Position numbers and translations under genes: made by a program. A stretch of 33,309 bases of DNA from Candidatus Marinamargulisbacteria bacterium SCGC AG-343-D04 (GTDB lineage Bacteria; Margulisbacteria; Marinamargulisbacteria; GCA-2716485; GCA-002719695), in assembly GCA_003265885.1 (NCBI GenBank), contig QFBQ01000016.1:1-33309 (forward strand), in the 5' to 3' direction. This document shows positions 24,011 through 32,503 of this stretch, piece after piece; positions within the stretch are counted from its first letter, which is position 1, and every line of letters starts with the position of its first letter. The notes under the pieces were generated by a model. It saw only the letters and a list, made by a program, of their open reading frames with translations. It had not been told where the DNA came from and did not search any database.

Positions 24011-24952
24011 CTAAATATTAGGTAACGGAAATTTAATATCTTTTTCTATATTCTCAGATTCAAAAATAGAAACTCCAGAAAAAGATTTTTTTAATCTAGT
24101 CAACAAATCATCAACAATACTTTGAGGAACAGATGCACCAGAAGTAACACCACATTTAGTTTTTCCATCCAACCACGATAATTGTAGTTCATCCACTGTA
24201 TCAATAATATACGAATCCACTCCCATTAAAGAAGCTGTTTCTCTTAGACGATTACTATTCGAACTCGTTGGAGATCCACAAACAATAATAACATCACAAA
24301 AAGATGCAATTTCTTTAATAGCATTTTGTCGATTAGTCGTTGCATAACATATATCTGCCTTAGGTGGCCCTTTAATATCTGGATATTTTTCACGTAACTT
24401 TGAGATCAAATCACTTGTTTCATCTACCGACAACGTTGTTTGTGTCAAAAATCCAATAGGACTATTAGGGTCGCAAGTTAAGTGATCTATATCATCCTCA
24501 TTTTCAACAATAAATAACAAATCTTGATCAACATACCCAGATGTTCCTATCAATTCCTGATGGCCACGATGTCCAATCAACACCGTTTGAATCCCACGTT
24601 CCGAAAATCGAACAGCCTCTCTATGGATTTTACTCACCAACGGGCAGGTCGCATCTATAATCGTTAAACCTCGTTCCTTAGCCCGGGTATATTCTCCTGG
24701 CGCCGTACCATGAGCACTAAAAATAACGGTAGAGTCAGACGGAACTTCCGCTAATTCTTCAACAAACACAACTCCCTGCTTTTCAAAAGATTCGATCACC
24801 ATAGTATTATGAACAATTTCATGACGAACAAACAACGGTCTCCCATACTTTTCTAAAGCACGATCCACCACTTCTATAGCACTAGCTACACCTGCACAAA
24901 ATCCATGAGTAGCTGCTACGTGTATTTCCTTAAGTGTATTTTCAATAGTCAC
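24011..24952 (-). CDS. ispH: 4-hydroxy-3-methylbut-2-enyl diphosphate reductase
   Basis: Last step of the MEP isoprenoid pathway, making IPP and DMAPP with a [4Fe-4S] cluster. The three cluster cysteines are present: C19 in THGFCAGV, C103 in DATCPLV and C202 in DICYATTNRQ. Other conserved parts are EIVHNT, SAHGTAPG and CGSPTSSNSNRL. The frame can be opened to 25009, but the extra N-terminus is not family-like. A GTG at 24952 overlaps the ctaB stop as GTGA, giving 313 residues starting VTIENTLKEIHVAATHGFCAG. It has no good Shine-Dalgarno site, so re-initiation after ctaB is likely. Product and neighbour are linked: CtaB consumes farnesyl diphosphate made from IspH products. Confidence 0.95.
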   Translation of the reverse strand: MTIENTLKEIHVAATHGFCAGVASAIEVVDRALEKYGRPLFVRHEIVHNTMVIESFEKQGVVFVEELAEVPSDSTVIFSAHGTAPGEYTRAKERGLTIIDATCPLVSKIHREAVRFSERGIQTVLIGHRGHQELIGTSGYVDQDLLFIVENEDDIDHLTCDPNSPIGFLTQTTLSVDETSDLISKLREKYPDIKGPPKADICYATTNRQNAIKEIASFCDVIIVCGSPTSSNSNRLRETASLMGVDSYIIDTVDELQLSWLDGKTKCGVTSGASVPQSIVDDLLTRLKKSFSGVSIFESENIEKDIKFPLPNI

Positions 24953-25809
24953 ACAAGTGAATCTAACACAATAAACAAAAGAATTAAAGGAGGATATAGA
25001 ATAGAACAAAACAAAATTTTCTTTGATGCCAACACTGTTTTATGTATACAAAACAAAAAAATATAATAGCAAAAAAGAATACTAAGCCCCATTAAAGGAA
25101 TAAAATAAATGTACCCCACATAATTAAAGAAAAAGGGAAGAGTTAAAAAAACAAGAAAAATAAAGGTAGACAAACACAAGTGAAACGCAGTTTTATGTCC
25201 ACCTTTGTCATCAACACTCATCATTTTTAGGCCAGCATTCAAATAAGACTCTTTATTCATCCAAGCAATAGCGAAAAAGTGAGGTAACTGCCACCAATAA
25301 TAAATTGAAAAAATAACAATAATAAGAAAATCCAGATCATCTCGCACTGAAAACCATCCACACAAAACAGGCATTGCCCCAGGAAATGCCCCGATCCACG
25401 TATTCAATACCGTAATTTTTTTAAGAGGTGTATACACTACATCGTAAAAAATGAGTATAAATAAAGAAAGAACTAACACCATTAAATTAAATTTTATATA
25501 AAGAATCGCCGTCCCAAAAAGCAGCAAAACCAACACCCCTATCCAAAAAGAAAGCAATGAAATCCGCTTCTTCACCAAAGGCCTATTTTGGGTACGGTCC
25601 ATTAAGGCATCTGTCCCTACTTCCATAACATGATTAATAGCCGCCGCTGAAGAAAATATAAAGCCTAGCCCCAAACATAGCCAAAACAAAAAAAGCACAT
25701 CAAAAGAAGCAGAATCTACAGCTAAAAAGTATCCCAAAACCGTCGTCAATAGAGCAGAGAATAAAATACGTACTTTAATTAAGTCTAAAATATCCCTCAC
25801 AATAGTCAT
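24949..25809 (-). CDS. ctaB: Protoheme IX farnesyltransferase (heme O synthase)
   Basis: UbiA-family membrane prenyltransferase that adds a farnesyl group to heme B, the first step to the heme A/O needed by the adjacent oxidase. The first aspartate motif is the segment NHVMEVGTDALMDRTQNRPL (about 59-78); the second region is YDVVYTPLKK (about 126-135). WIGAFPGAMPVLCGW and YYWWQLPHFFAIAW are characteristic of CtaB/CyoE. Eight or nine hydrophobic segments fill the 286 residues. The ATG overlaps the stop of the coiled-coil gene by four bases (ATGA), and its own stop overlaps ispH. Heme A synthase (CtaA) is not in the window. Confidence 0.94.
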   Translation of the reverse strand: MTIVRDILDLIKVRILFSALLTTVLGYFLAVDSASFDVLFLFWLCLGLGFIFSSAAAINHVMEVGTDALMDRTQNRPLVKKRISLLSFWIGVLVLLLFGTAILYIKFNLMVLVLSLFILIFYDVVYTPLKKITVLNTWIGAFPGAMPVLCGWFSVRDDLDFLIIVIFSIYYWWQLPHFFAIAWMNKESYLNAGLKMMSVDDKGGHKTAFHLCLSTFIFLVFLTLPFFFNYVGYIYFIPLMGLSILFCYYIFLFCIHKTVLASKKILFCSILYPPLILLFIVLDSLV

Positions 25810-27779
25810 TGAAACCCTTTTTGATTAAATGAATTTCGCACTATTTTAGCCCCCACTTTACGCTTAACCTGTTTTGAAGGCATATCCGAAGAAAGTAAAT
25901 ACTGGTTCAACTGAGACTCCAAACGCTTTATTCGTAACTGAGAGTCTCTCACTTCTAACTCTCTTTGCTTTAATTTATTTTCCAATTGAATACCATATTG
26001 TCTTGAATTTTGAAGATCCAAATGTGAACGAGACTTATAGTTCCCTAACATTTTTTTGTACTTATCTTCAAATTGACTAATAGTAGATTGACGAGTCTGT
26101 ACCTCCACATCTTCAAGTTCTGATTGCAACACTTTATTTTCTTCGTTTAACTTTTTAATTTGCTCTTTAAGGTCTTTTTCTCTGTCCAAAAAATCATGTT
26201 GTTTATCCCCAATTTCAGACTCATAACTAGAAATTTTGTCAATATAAGTAGACATTTGGCTATTAAACTTATCCTTTTCAAATTGCAACAGTTGTTCGAA
26301 CTCTACTTTCTGTTCCTTTTTACACTGATCAACAATCTGCTGCCGACGGTTTAATAACTCTTCTTCAAAAACACGTCGACGTGTATCTAGCTGTTCTTCA
26401 AATTGTTTAGTCTTATTAGAAAATTCCATCTTTTTCTCTTCTTCCATCAACGTTAATTGATCAAAAAACGCTTTCCTTTTTTGATCATATTCAGATTGTA
26501 ATCGATGCTCCATGGACTCTTTTTCATCATTCAAAGAACCTTTCATTTGTGTCATATGAAAAAGATGCAGCTGAGCCTTTTCAAAAGCCACCTGGTCAAG
26601 AATTTCAAGCTCTTCTCTACGCCTACCCAATGTATCAACAAGAGTTGCGCACTTCTGCTCATATTTTAAATAGCTTAACTCCGCTTCTCTTTTTTTCTGA
26701 TTATTGAGTTTATCAACTTCAGCTTCTTTTTCATCCAGACGCTTTAATTCTTTATCACGACGAAAATGAAAAGATTTAACATCTAAATCAAGCTTCTCCT
26801 TTTGCTTCGATAAATCTTCAAGTATTTTCTTTTTCTTCACCTCAAAAGAAAAAAGCATGCTATCAATATCTTCAGAAACCGATACCTTTTCTTTTTCCCA
26901 CAACAACTTCTTCTTCTCTAATTGTTCAGAAAATTCCATTAAAGAATGCATAGAAGCCTTTTTTTCAAGTTCAAATTGACATGTAAGACGATGAACCTCT
27001 TCTTCATAAGAACTATAGAGTTGCTTTTGCTCGAACTCAACACATTGCATCTGTTCATGTAAACATGACGTTAAGTTCTGAACAGAACGATCATGTTCTT
27101 CTTTCTCTTTCAAAAAATCTAATTTTAAAGACTGCTTCAAGGAAGCATGATCATTCCTAATCTTATCTTTTTGAAGCTCAAGCACCTGCATATCTTCAAA
27201 CATTAAAAATTGGAAGGATTCAACCTGTTCCATTTGAGATTGTTCAAAATGAATCCTCTGTTTATTAATAAACAGAAGCTTATCTTCTTTTAACCTATCA
27301 TACTCTTTAATTTTAATTTGAAATTCTTGTTCTTGCTCCTTTTCAAAAAGATCCTTTTGAATAGTTAAGTTCCTGGCTTGTTCCGTTAATTGCTTCTCAA
27401 GGTCAGCACGTTTTTCTTTACACTGTTGAACAATTTTATGATAAGACTCATAGGTTAATTTAATTTTCCCAGCCAGATCAAGTTCTTTCTTCGCATCCTC
27501 AACACTTTGTTTTAATTCTTTATATTCAGAAAATTGAGCGATAAATTGATTCTCAAGACGATTAAAAGATTGCTGAAAATCATTTTTCATCACGCTAAAA
27601 TGAGAATTTACATCCCCACCCTCCCTACTCTTCACTGAAGATGCATCAGGTATAAATTCTTCAGAAACTGGTGAGGCAAAATCTAATTTTGAAATATACT
27701 GCAATTTTTTTATCTTCTTTTGATATTCTTCTACAAAGCTATCTGTAGATGTATAGTTATTGTTTTGATCATCGCTCAT
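25806..27779 (-). CDS. Large cytoplasmic coiled-coil protein of unknown function
   Basis: 657 residues, nearly all long amphipathic helix rich in Glu, Lys, Gln and Leu with heptad-like spacing, from about residue 20 to 640. There is no membrane segment, no signal peptide, no nucleotide-binding motif, and very few cysteines. The first 70 residues are less regular (SDDQNNNYTSTDSFVEEYQKKIKK onwards), and the last 25 are basic (KQVKRKVGAKIVRNSFNQKG). I do not recognise a family; SMC-like or filament-forming similarity is compositional only. The ATG at 27779 is preceded by AGGAAG; a TTG seven codons upstream is less likely. It lies between cox4 and ctaB and overlaps ctaB by four bases, so it is made together with the oxidase assembly genes. 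Confidence 0.85.
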   Translation of the reverse strand: MSDDQNNNYTSTDSFVEEYQKKIKKLQYISKLDFASPVSEEFIPDASSVKSREGGDVNSHFSVMKNDFQQSFNRLENQFIAQFSEYKELKQSVEDAKKELDLAGKIKLTYESYHKIVQQCKEKRADLEKQLTEQARNLTIQKDLFEKEQEQEFQIKIKEYDRLKEDKLLFINKQRIHFEQSQMEQVESFQFLMFEDMQVLELQKDKIRNDHASLKQSLKLDFLKEKEEHDRSVQNLTSCLHEQMQCVEFEQKQLYSSYEEEVHRLTCQFELEKKASMHSLMEFSEQLEKKKLLWEKEKVSVSEDIDSMLFSFEVKKKKILEDLSKQKEKLDLDVKSFHFRRDKELKRLDEKEAEVDKLNNQKKREAELSYLKYEQKCATLVDTLGRRREELEILDQVAFEKAQLHLFHMTQMKGSLNDEKESMEHRLQSEYDQKRKAFFDQLTLMEEEKKMEFSNKTKQFEEQLDTRRRVFEEELLNRRQQIVDQCKKEQKVEFEQLLQFEKDKFNSQMSTYIDKISSYESEIGDKQHDFLDREKDLKEQIKKLNEENKVLQSELEDVEVQTRQSTISQFEDKYKKMLGNYKSRSHLDLQNSRQYGIQLENKLKQRELEVRDSQLRIKRLESQLNQYLLSSDMPSKQVKRKVGAKIVRNSFNQKGFQ

Positions 27780-27825
27780 AAGGAACTTCCTATTAAACAA
27801 AACTAAAAATTAAAGTCACTAACAT

Positions 27826-28212
27826 TTAATGACTGTTATGATAGTCAGTATCTGATATTATCTTTACAGGAGACTTAATATTAATAATTTCATCTTCGTT
27901 AGAATATACACCTGTTCGCGTAAAACCATCTAACAAAATAAAGGCCAAAAACAATCCTAAAAAAGCTGTACATCCAATAAAAATCAATATATTAAATCCC
28001 TCTTCCCATTTCATTCCCATAAAAAATAAAATTACAAATGTTGCTTTAATCGCAGCTACGCCCATCGCTACATATATATTTAACGGACCTAAATCTATCT
28101 GAGCCACTAAAACAGTGATTACTGTGAGAATAAGCAATGCAACAAGTGTCATTACATAAAATTTTAATGGTATTATAAAGTGTCCTGAATGTTCTTCATG
28201 TGAGTCGCTCAT
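27826..28212 (-). CDS. Cytochrome c oxidase subunit IV (prokaryotic Cox4/CtaF type)
   Basis: Small membrane subunit of the caa3 oxidase. The 128 residues begin MSDSHEEHSGHFIIPLKFYV and have three hydrophobic segments (about 17-39, 45-66 and 74-95). The middle one, AAIKATFVILFFMGMKWE, is the typical signature of this family, and a short polar tail follows. The frame is open to 28260 but the ATG at 28212 has AGGAGA upstream and starts right after coxC (eight-base gap). Its place after coxC agrees with the standard coxB-A-C-D order. Confidence 0.88.
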   Translation of the reverse strand: MSDSHEEHSGHFIIPLKFYVMTLVALLILTVITVLVAQIDLGPLNIYVAMGVAAIKATFVILFFMGMKWEEGFNILIFIGCTAFLGLFLAFILLDGFTRTGVYSNEDEIINIKSPVKIISDTDYHNSH

Positions 28213-28220
28213 ATCTTCTC

Positions 28221-28856
28221 CTATCCTATTAAATATAACAATGGAAACAGAAAAATCCAAACCAAATCAACCAAATGCCAATACAAACCAACATTCTCTA
28301 GTGGAGTAAAATAGTCTGCATAAAAATGCCCCTTAACTGTCTTGATCATTAACCAAATTATTAATCCCATTCCTACCAATACATGTAAACCATGTAAGCC
28401 AGTCATAGTAAAATAAATTCCAAAAAATATATGTAAATTTTCAAACGTACCCTCACCAGAAAACCACACAGAAGGTAAATATCCGTGAGTTATCTTTTCA
28501 TAATATTCAAATGATTTTACAACCATAAACATAAGTGCACAAAAAAAAGTTGCAGCTAAGTACCAAAACGTTGATCTTTGTCTACTCAGCTGAGCACTTC
28601 TAACAGACATAACCATTGTAAAACTAGAAATAATTAAAACGACAGTATTTAAAGCCCCCATCTTCCAGGATAAATGATGATGAGCCTCAATAAACATCTC
28701 AGGATTTAAGGCTCTAAAAATTGCATAAGCAACAAACAAAGCACTAAAGAAAAGGACCTCTTGTGCAAGAAACAGCCACATCCCCAACTTCGCAGATGAA
28801 AACTCTTGATGAGCATTAGCAAAGTGATGAGCAACCTTATGTTTTACAATATTCAT
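28221..28856 (-). CDS. coxC: Cytochrome c oxidase subunit III
   Basis: Integral membrane subunit that stabilises the catalytic CoxA. The 211 residues hold five hydrophobic helices in the form found in bacterial caa3 oxidases, lacking the first two helices of the mitochondrial version. Recognisable pieces are KLGMWLFLAQEVLFFSALF near the start, ENLHIFFGIYFTMTGLHGLHVLVGM with the conserved histidines, and the ending VGLYWHLVDLVWIFLFPLLYL. The ATG has AAGGAG upstream and follows coxA by 11 bases. Confidence 0.95.
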   Translation of the reverse strand: MNIVKHKVAHHFANAHQEFSSAKLGMWLFLAQEVLFFSALFVAYAIFRALNPEMFIEAHHHLSWKMGALNTVVLIISSFTMVMSVRSAQLSRQRSTFWYLAATFFCALMFMVVKSFEYYEKITHGYLPSVWFSGEGTFENLHIFFGIYFTMTGLHGLHVLVGMGLIIWLMIKTVKGHFYADYFTPLENVGLYWHLVDLVWIFLFPLLYLIG

Positions 28857-28867
28857 AACTCTCCTTA

Positions 28868-30454
28868 TTAAGCCTTGTCATAGTCATATGGGCCAGAATC
28901 AATTCTTTTAGGAATAGTACTAAAGTTTTGAGTCACTGGAGGAGATGCCGTTTTCCATTCTAATGCTGAGCTTTCCCAAGGATTCTCAGAAGCCTTCTTT
29001 CCTGACCGCAAAGAAGATATAAAGTAGGCTAACGATATAAAAAAACCAACGGCCAATAACCAAGACCCTACAGTAGATGTAAAGTGCAGTAATTGAAATT
29101 CATCTATATAGTTATAATATCGTCTAGGCATCCCATTAGCACCTAAAATAAACTGGGAAAAGAAAGTTACATTAAATCCAATAAAGATAAATACAAATGC
29201 AACTATCGCAGCTACTTCGTTATACATCTTCCCAAACATTTTTGGCCACCAATAATGAAGTCCAGCTAAAAATGCCATCACAGTTCCCCCCATCATCACA
29301 TAATGAAAATGAGCTACTACAAAATATGTATCATGCAAATGGATATCTAAAGATAACGTTCCTAAAACCACTCCAGTAAATCCCCCTACTGTAAATAAAA
29401 ATATAAAAGATAAGAAATATAAAAAAGGTGTTTTCATATTAATAGTTCCTGCATACATAGTAGCTATCCAATTAAACACCTTTATACCTGATGGAATCCC
29501 AACTAAAAAGGTCAGTAATGAAAAAAGCATTGTTATAAAAGGAGATTGTCCACTAACAAACAAATGATGTCCCCAAACCAAAAAAGCTATAATTGCGATA
29601 GCTAAACTAGAATATGCCATAATCCTGTATCCAAACAGTTCTTTTTTACAGAAAGTTGCCACTACTTCCGAAATAACTCCCATAGCAGGCAAAATCATAA
29701 TATAAACAGCCGGATGACTATAAAACCAAAAGAAATGTTGAAACAAAACAGGGTCTCCTCCTAGAGCTGAATCAAAAATACCCAATCCCATTGTTTTTTC
29801 CAATACAAGTAATAAAAGAGTAATAGCCAAAACTGGTGTAGCTAATACCTGAATAATAGCAGTTGCATACAAGGTCCAAACAAAAAGAGGTAGTTTAAAC
29901 CATGTCAATCCAGGAGCACGCATTTTATGAACAGTAACAATAAAGTTTATTCCAGTTAATATTGATGAAAAACCTAAAATAAACACTCCTGTAACCATAG
30001 GTATAATTGAGCCTCCTGCGGTTGAAGAATATGGCGTATAGAATGTCCAACCAGTATCCACTGATCCCGAAAGAATCGAATAAAAACAAAATATTGCTCC
30101 CAACACATAAATCCACAAACTTGCTAAATTTAGTTTTGGAAATGCAACATCTATAGTACCCAGTTGTATAGGAAGAAAAAAGTTTCCAAAGGTTGCAGGA
30201 ATAGAAGGTATAATAAATAAAAATACCATTATCGCACCATGTAGCGTAAACACCTGATTATACTGCCTCGCAGTTAATATGAGTTCATTAGGAGTAATTA
30301 ACTCTAGTCGTAATAAAAGAGCAAACATCCCTCCCAGAAAGAAAGCTAACAAGACAAAACCTAAGTACATAATACCTATTCGTTTATGATCTATCGTAAA
30401 AATCCATGAAAGTATCCCTTTTTTTGCATTAATATAATTACTTACAGTTGTCAT
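28868..30454 (-). CDS. coxA: Cytochrome c oxidase subunit I (A2-type heme-copper oxidase)
   Basis: Catalytic subunit reducing oxygen to water and pumping protons. Heme ligands are H72 (FTLHGAIMVF) and H384 for the low-spin heme and H382 for the high-spin heme (VVAHFHYVMMGG). CuB ligands are H247, H296 and H297 (FYSHPAVY and VWGHHLF), with Y251 placed for the His-Tyr crosslink. The D-channel glutamate of A1 enzymes (HPEVY) is absent. Instead Y245-S246 precede the histidine, the YSHP signature of the A2 subfamily known from Rhodothermus and Thermus caa3 enzymes. The K-channel lysine is in GIKVFNWIATM. The 528 residues have twelve helices. A TTG or upstream start is not needed; the ATG has AAAGGGA before it. 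Confidence 0.97.
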   Translation of the reverse strand: MTTVSNYINAKKGILSWIFTIDHKRIGIMYLGFVLLAFFLGGMFALLLRLELITPNELILTARQYNQVFTLHGAIMVFLFIIPSIPATFGNFFLPIQLGTIDVAFPKLNLASLWIYVLGAIFCFYSILSGSVDTGWTFYTPYSSTAGGSIIPMVTGVFILGFSSILTGINFIVTVHKMRAPGLTWFKLPLFVWTLYATAIIQVLATPVLAITLLLLVLEKTMGLGIFDSALGGDPVLFQHFFWFYSHPAVYIMILPAMGVISEVVATFCKKELFGYRIMAYSSLAIAIIAFLVWGHHLFVSGQSPFITMLFSLLTFLVGIPSGIKVFNWIATMYAGTINMKTPFLYFLSFIFLFTVGGFTGVVLGTLSLDIHLHDTYFVVAHFHYVMMGGTVMAFLAGLHYWWPKMFGKMYNEVAAIVAFVFIFIGFNVTFFSQFILGANGMPRRYYNYIDEFQLLHFTSTVGSWLLAVGFFISLAYFISSLRSGKKASENPWESSALEWKTASPPVTQNFSTIPKRIDSGPYDYDKA

Positions 30455-30464
30455 AGAAGTCCCT

Positions 30465-31433
30465 TTACTTTAACGTTTTAATATATTCAATAATACCATT
30501 AATCTCACGATCAGATAATAATCCAGCATAAGAAGCCATTATATTTGGATACCCTTTGACAATCTTTTTAGCAGGGTAAACTATGGATTCTCTCAAATAA
30601 TTGTCGTCAACTTTAACCTCAGAACCATCAGCTAACAAACGCTGAGCACCATATATACCTTTCCACGAAGGGCCTACCACAACTGATCCATCTAGAGAAT
30701 GGCAACTATTACACCCCTGCTCCTTATACAACTTTTTACCCAACAAATCCAATGGAACATCTTTCGAAGCGCCTCTCTTCTGTTCTTCCATCCAGTCTAA
30801 AAAATCCTCATAACTCTTTACTATCAACTTAGAATCCATATTTGAATGTTGGTCTCCACAATATTCTGTACAAAATATTTGATAAATACCCTCTTGAGTC
30901 ACGTCAAACCATAAATTTGAATACTTATTGGGGACGACATCTCTTTTAACCCTAAGATTAGGGATGTAAAAACTATGAAGAACATCCGTAGATGACATGA
31001 CTAGTTTTATAGGTCTACCTACAGGAACAACAAGCTCTCCGACAGTCTTCACTCCAGTTTCTGGATATTCATAAGTCCAAAACCATTTCTTTCCTGTAAC
31101 TCTAACTTCATATGCATTTTCAGGGGATACAGTCATATACAAATAATCCTTAAAGCCCCAGTAGAATATAAACATTACGATAACAAAGGGTATAGCTGTC
31201 CAAATAATTTCTAGTTTATTATTATGAACAATTTGCTTTTTAGCCACTAAATTTGATTCAGATCTTTTATATTTAAAAGAAAAATAAAGAGTTACGCCTA
31301 CTATCGCTATAGTAAAAATAACAGACAACCAAAAAATAAAGTAAAACAAAGAATCATAGTTAGAGGAAAAAGACGAATAAGAACCTGGTATCCATAATGT
31401 CCCATCCGATAATAACGGCTTTACTTTTTCCAT
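30465..31433 (-). CDS. coxB: Cytochrome c oxidase subunit II with fused cytochrome c domain (caa3 type)
   Basis: Receives electrons from the quinol-oxidising complex and passes them via CuA to CoxA. Two membrane helices (about 29-53 and 76-96) are followed by a cupredoxin domain. CuA ligands are H153, C188, E190, C192, H196 and M199 (VLHSFYIP and FCTEYCGDQHSNM). From about residue 225 a cytochrome c domain carries CNSCH (241-245) and the axial methionine M299 in GYPNIMASY. This fusion defines a caa3 oxidase, which needs no soluble cytochrome c. There is no obvious lipoprotein signal; the N-terminus has no cysteine. The ATG overlaps the SCO stop by one base. Confidence 0.96.
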   Translation of the reverse strand: MEKVKPLLSDGTLWIPGSYSSFSSNYDSLFYFIFWLSVIFTIAIVGVTLYFSFKYKRSESNLVAKKQIVHNNKLEIIWTAIPFVIVMFIFYWGFKDYLYMTVSPENAYEVRVTGKKWFWTYEYPETGVKTVGELVVPVGRPIKLVMSSTDVLHSFYIPNLRVKRDVVPNKYSNLWFDVTQEGIYQIFCTEYCGDQHSNMDSKLIVKSYEDFLDWMEEQKRGASKDVPLDLLGKKLYKEQGCNSCHSLDGSVVVGPSWKGIYGAQRLLADGSEVKVDDNYLRESIVYPAKKIVKGYPNIMASYAGLLSDREINGIIEYIKTLK

Positions 31434-32215
31434 TAGTTTTTCCTTTTATTCAAAAATATAATCAAGAGAAAAAGAGTTAAAACTGTTACTGCTCCTGCAA
31501 TCCTCATCAGTTTCATTGCATGCACAACATAACTATTTTCATCTGGATCGTAATTATAACAAAATAATAAAAGCGAATCCACAGTACTTAACACTTTATT
31601 CTTCGCAGACTCTAAAATAGACAGCCTTAAATCTAAAGGATCAAATACAATACCATTCACATATCTCGTCACCACTCCTTCCGGAGATAAAAAAGTTAAA
31701 ACAGATGGATGAGAATATTGCTGAGATTTAGGATTAAAATAATAATTAAACCCCACACTTCCTGAAATTTTCTTTAACGAAACATCCCCCCCTCGTAAAA
31801 AAGTCCAATCAACCACTTCACCAAAGCGATCAACTAAACGCTGATAGTACTTATCTCTAAATAAATTCATAGATACCTGAGTATCCCGGTGATCAAAAGA
31901 TATCGTCACAATTCTAATTTTTTCGATGTCAGATTGATTCAATTTTAAAAGACTATCCAGCATTCCAGAAATTAAAAAATGACAAAGCCTTGGGCAAGAA
32001 TAATAAGCAAAGTTAAGCAGCAAAGGCTTTTCTCCCAAAAATTGAGAAAATTCAACATTATTTCCCAGATGATCGATTAATGTCACATTAGAACTTACTG
32101 TCGCATTTAATTTATCAACAACTTTACTATATTCAAAGGCTTTAGGAAGTTCTTCAATAGAAAATAAAGTTTGCGTAAATAAAAGAAGACTAATTATAGT
32201 CTTTAACAACTTCAT
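31433..32215 (-). CDS. SCO1/SenC/PrrC-family copper chaperone
   Basis: Membrane-bound thioredoxin-fold protein that delivers copper to the CuA site of CoxB. The mature domain has the copper motif C74-P-R-L-C78 in YYSCPRLCHF and the third ligand H169 in QYSHPSVLTF. The N-terminus MKLLKTIISLLLFTQTLFS is a signal peptide, and a second hydrophobic segment near the end (GAVTVLTLFLLIIFL, about 238-252) would anchor it, so it appears exported and C-terminally tethered. The start could be ATG 32215 (used), ATG 32224 or TTG 32230; all lie inside the preceding gene. Family proteins with this C-terminal anchor often sit beside alternative complex III genes. Confidence 0.93.
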   Translation of the reverse strand: MKLLKTIISLLLFTQTLFSIEELPKAFEYSKVVDKLNATVSSNVTLIDHLGNNVEFSQFLGEKPLLLNFAYYSCPRLCHFLISGMLDSLLKLNQSDIEKIRIVTISFDHRDTQVSMNLFRDKYYQRLVDRFGEVVDWTFLRGGDVSLKKISGSVGFNYYFNPKSQQYSHPSVLTFLSPEGVVTRYVNGIVFDPLDLRLSILESAKNKVLSTVDSLLLFCYNYDPDENSYVVHAMKLMRIAGAVTVLTLFLLIIFLNKRKN

Positions 32216-32492
32216 GGATAGCATCTTCAATAGGGATCTTAATAATACCTTTATTTTTATTAACCCACCCTAACTTATTCAAGTTAACATCATAGTCTCT
32301 TTCTAATGCCTGTATCATAACGTTTTTCTGCAAAAGCTGCTTTTTATCCCTATCTTGTGACAAAGACGCCACAAAAAAATAATAACTTAATATCGATACC
32401 GCAACAAGAATAAGTATCGTAATTCCAACTGATAAGAATATCAACTTACTATTTGGCTCGTTCTTATCGTAATCTAACTGCAAATCACTCAT
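32190..32492 (-). CDS. Small single-pass membrane protein between actF and SCO
   Basis: 100 residues with one hydrophobic segment (about 19-41, KLIFLSVGITILILVAVSILSYYFF) and a polar C-terminal part that ends LGWVNKNKGIIKIPIEDAIHEVV. The closing pattern, aromatic-x-aspartate/asparagine followed by G-x-x-x-IPI-x-x-A-hydrophobic, resembles small unnamed proteins that I recall next to SCO genes in organisms with alternative complex III; I cannot name a function. The ATG has AGGAGG seven bases upstream, part of which is formed by the actF stop region. It overlaps the SCO gene. A role in oxidase or ACIII assembly is a guess from position. Confidence 0.75.
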   Translation of the reverse strand: MSDLQLDYDKNEPNSKLIFLSVGITILILVAVSILSYYFFVASLSQDRDKKQLLQKNVMIQALERDYDVNLNKLGWVNKNKGIIKIPIEDAIHEVVKDYN

Positions 32493-32503
32493 TCAATTCC
32501 CTC

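Noticed and set aside
24953..25009. Longer N-terminus for IspH
   Set aside because: The extra 19 residues are encoded inside ctaB, are not family-like, and a GTG start in a GTGA overlap fits the family length.
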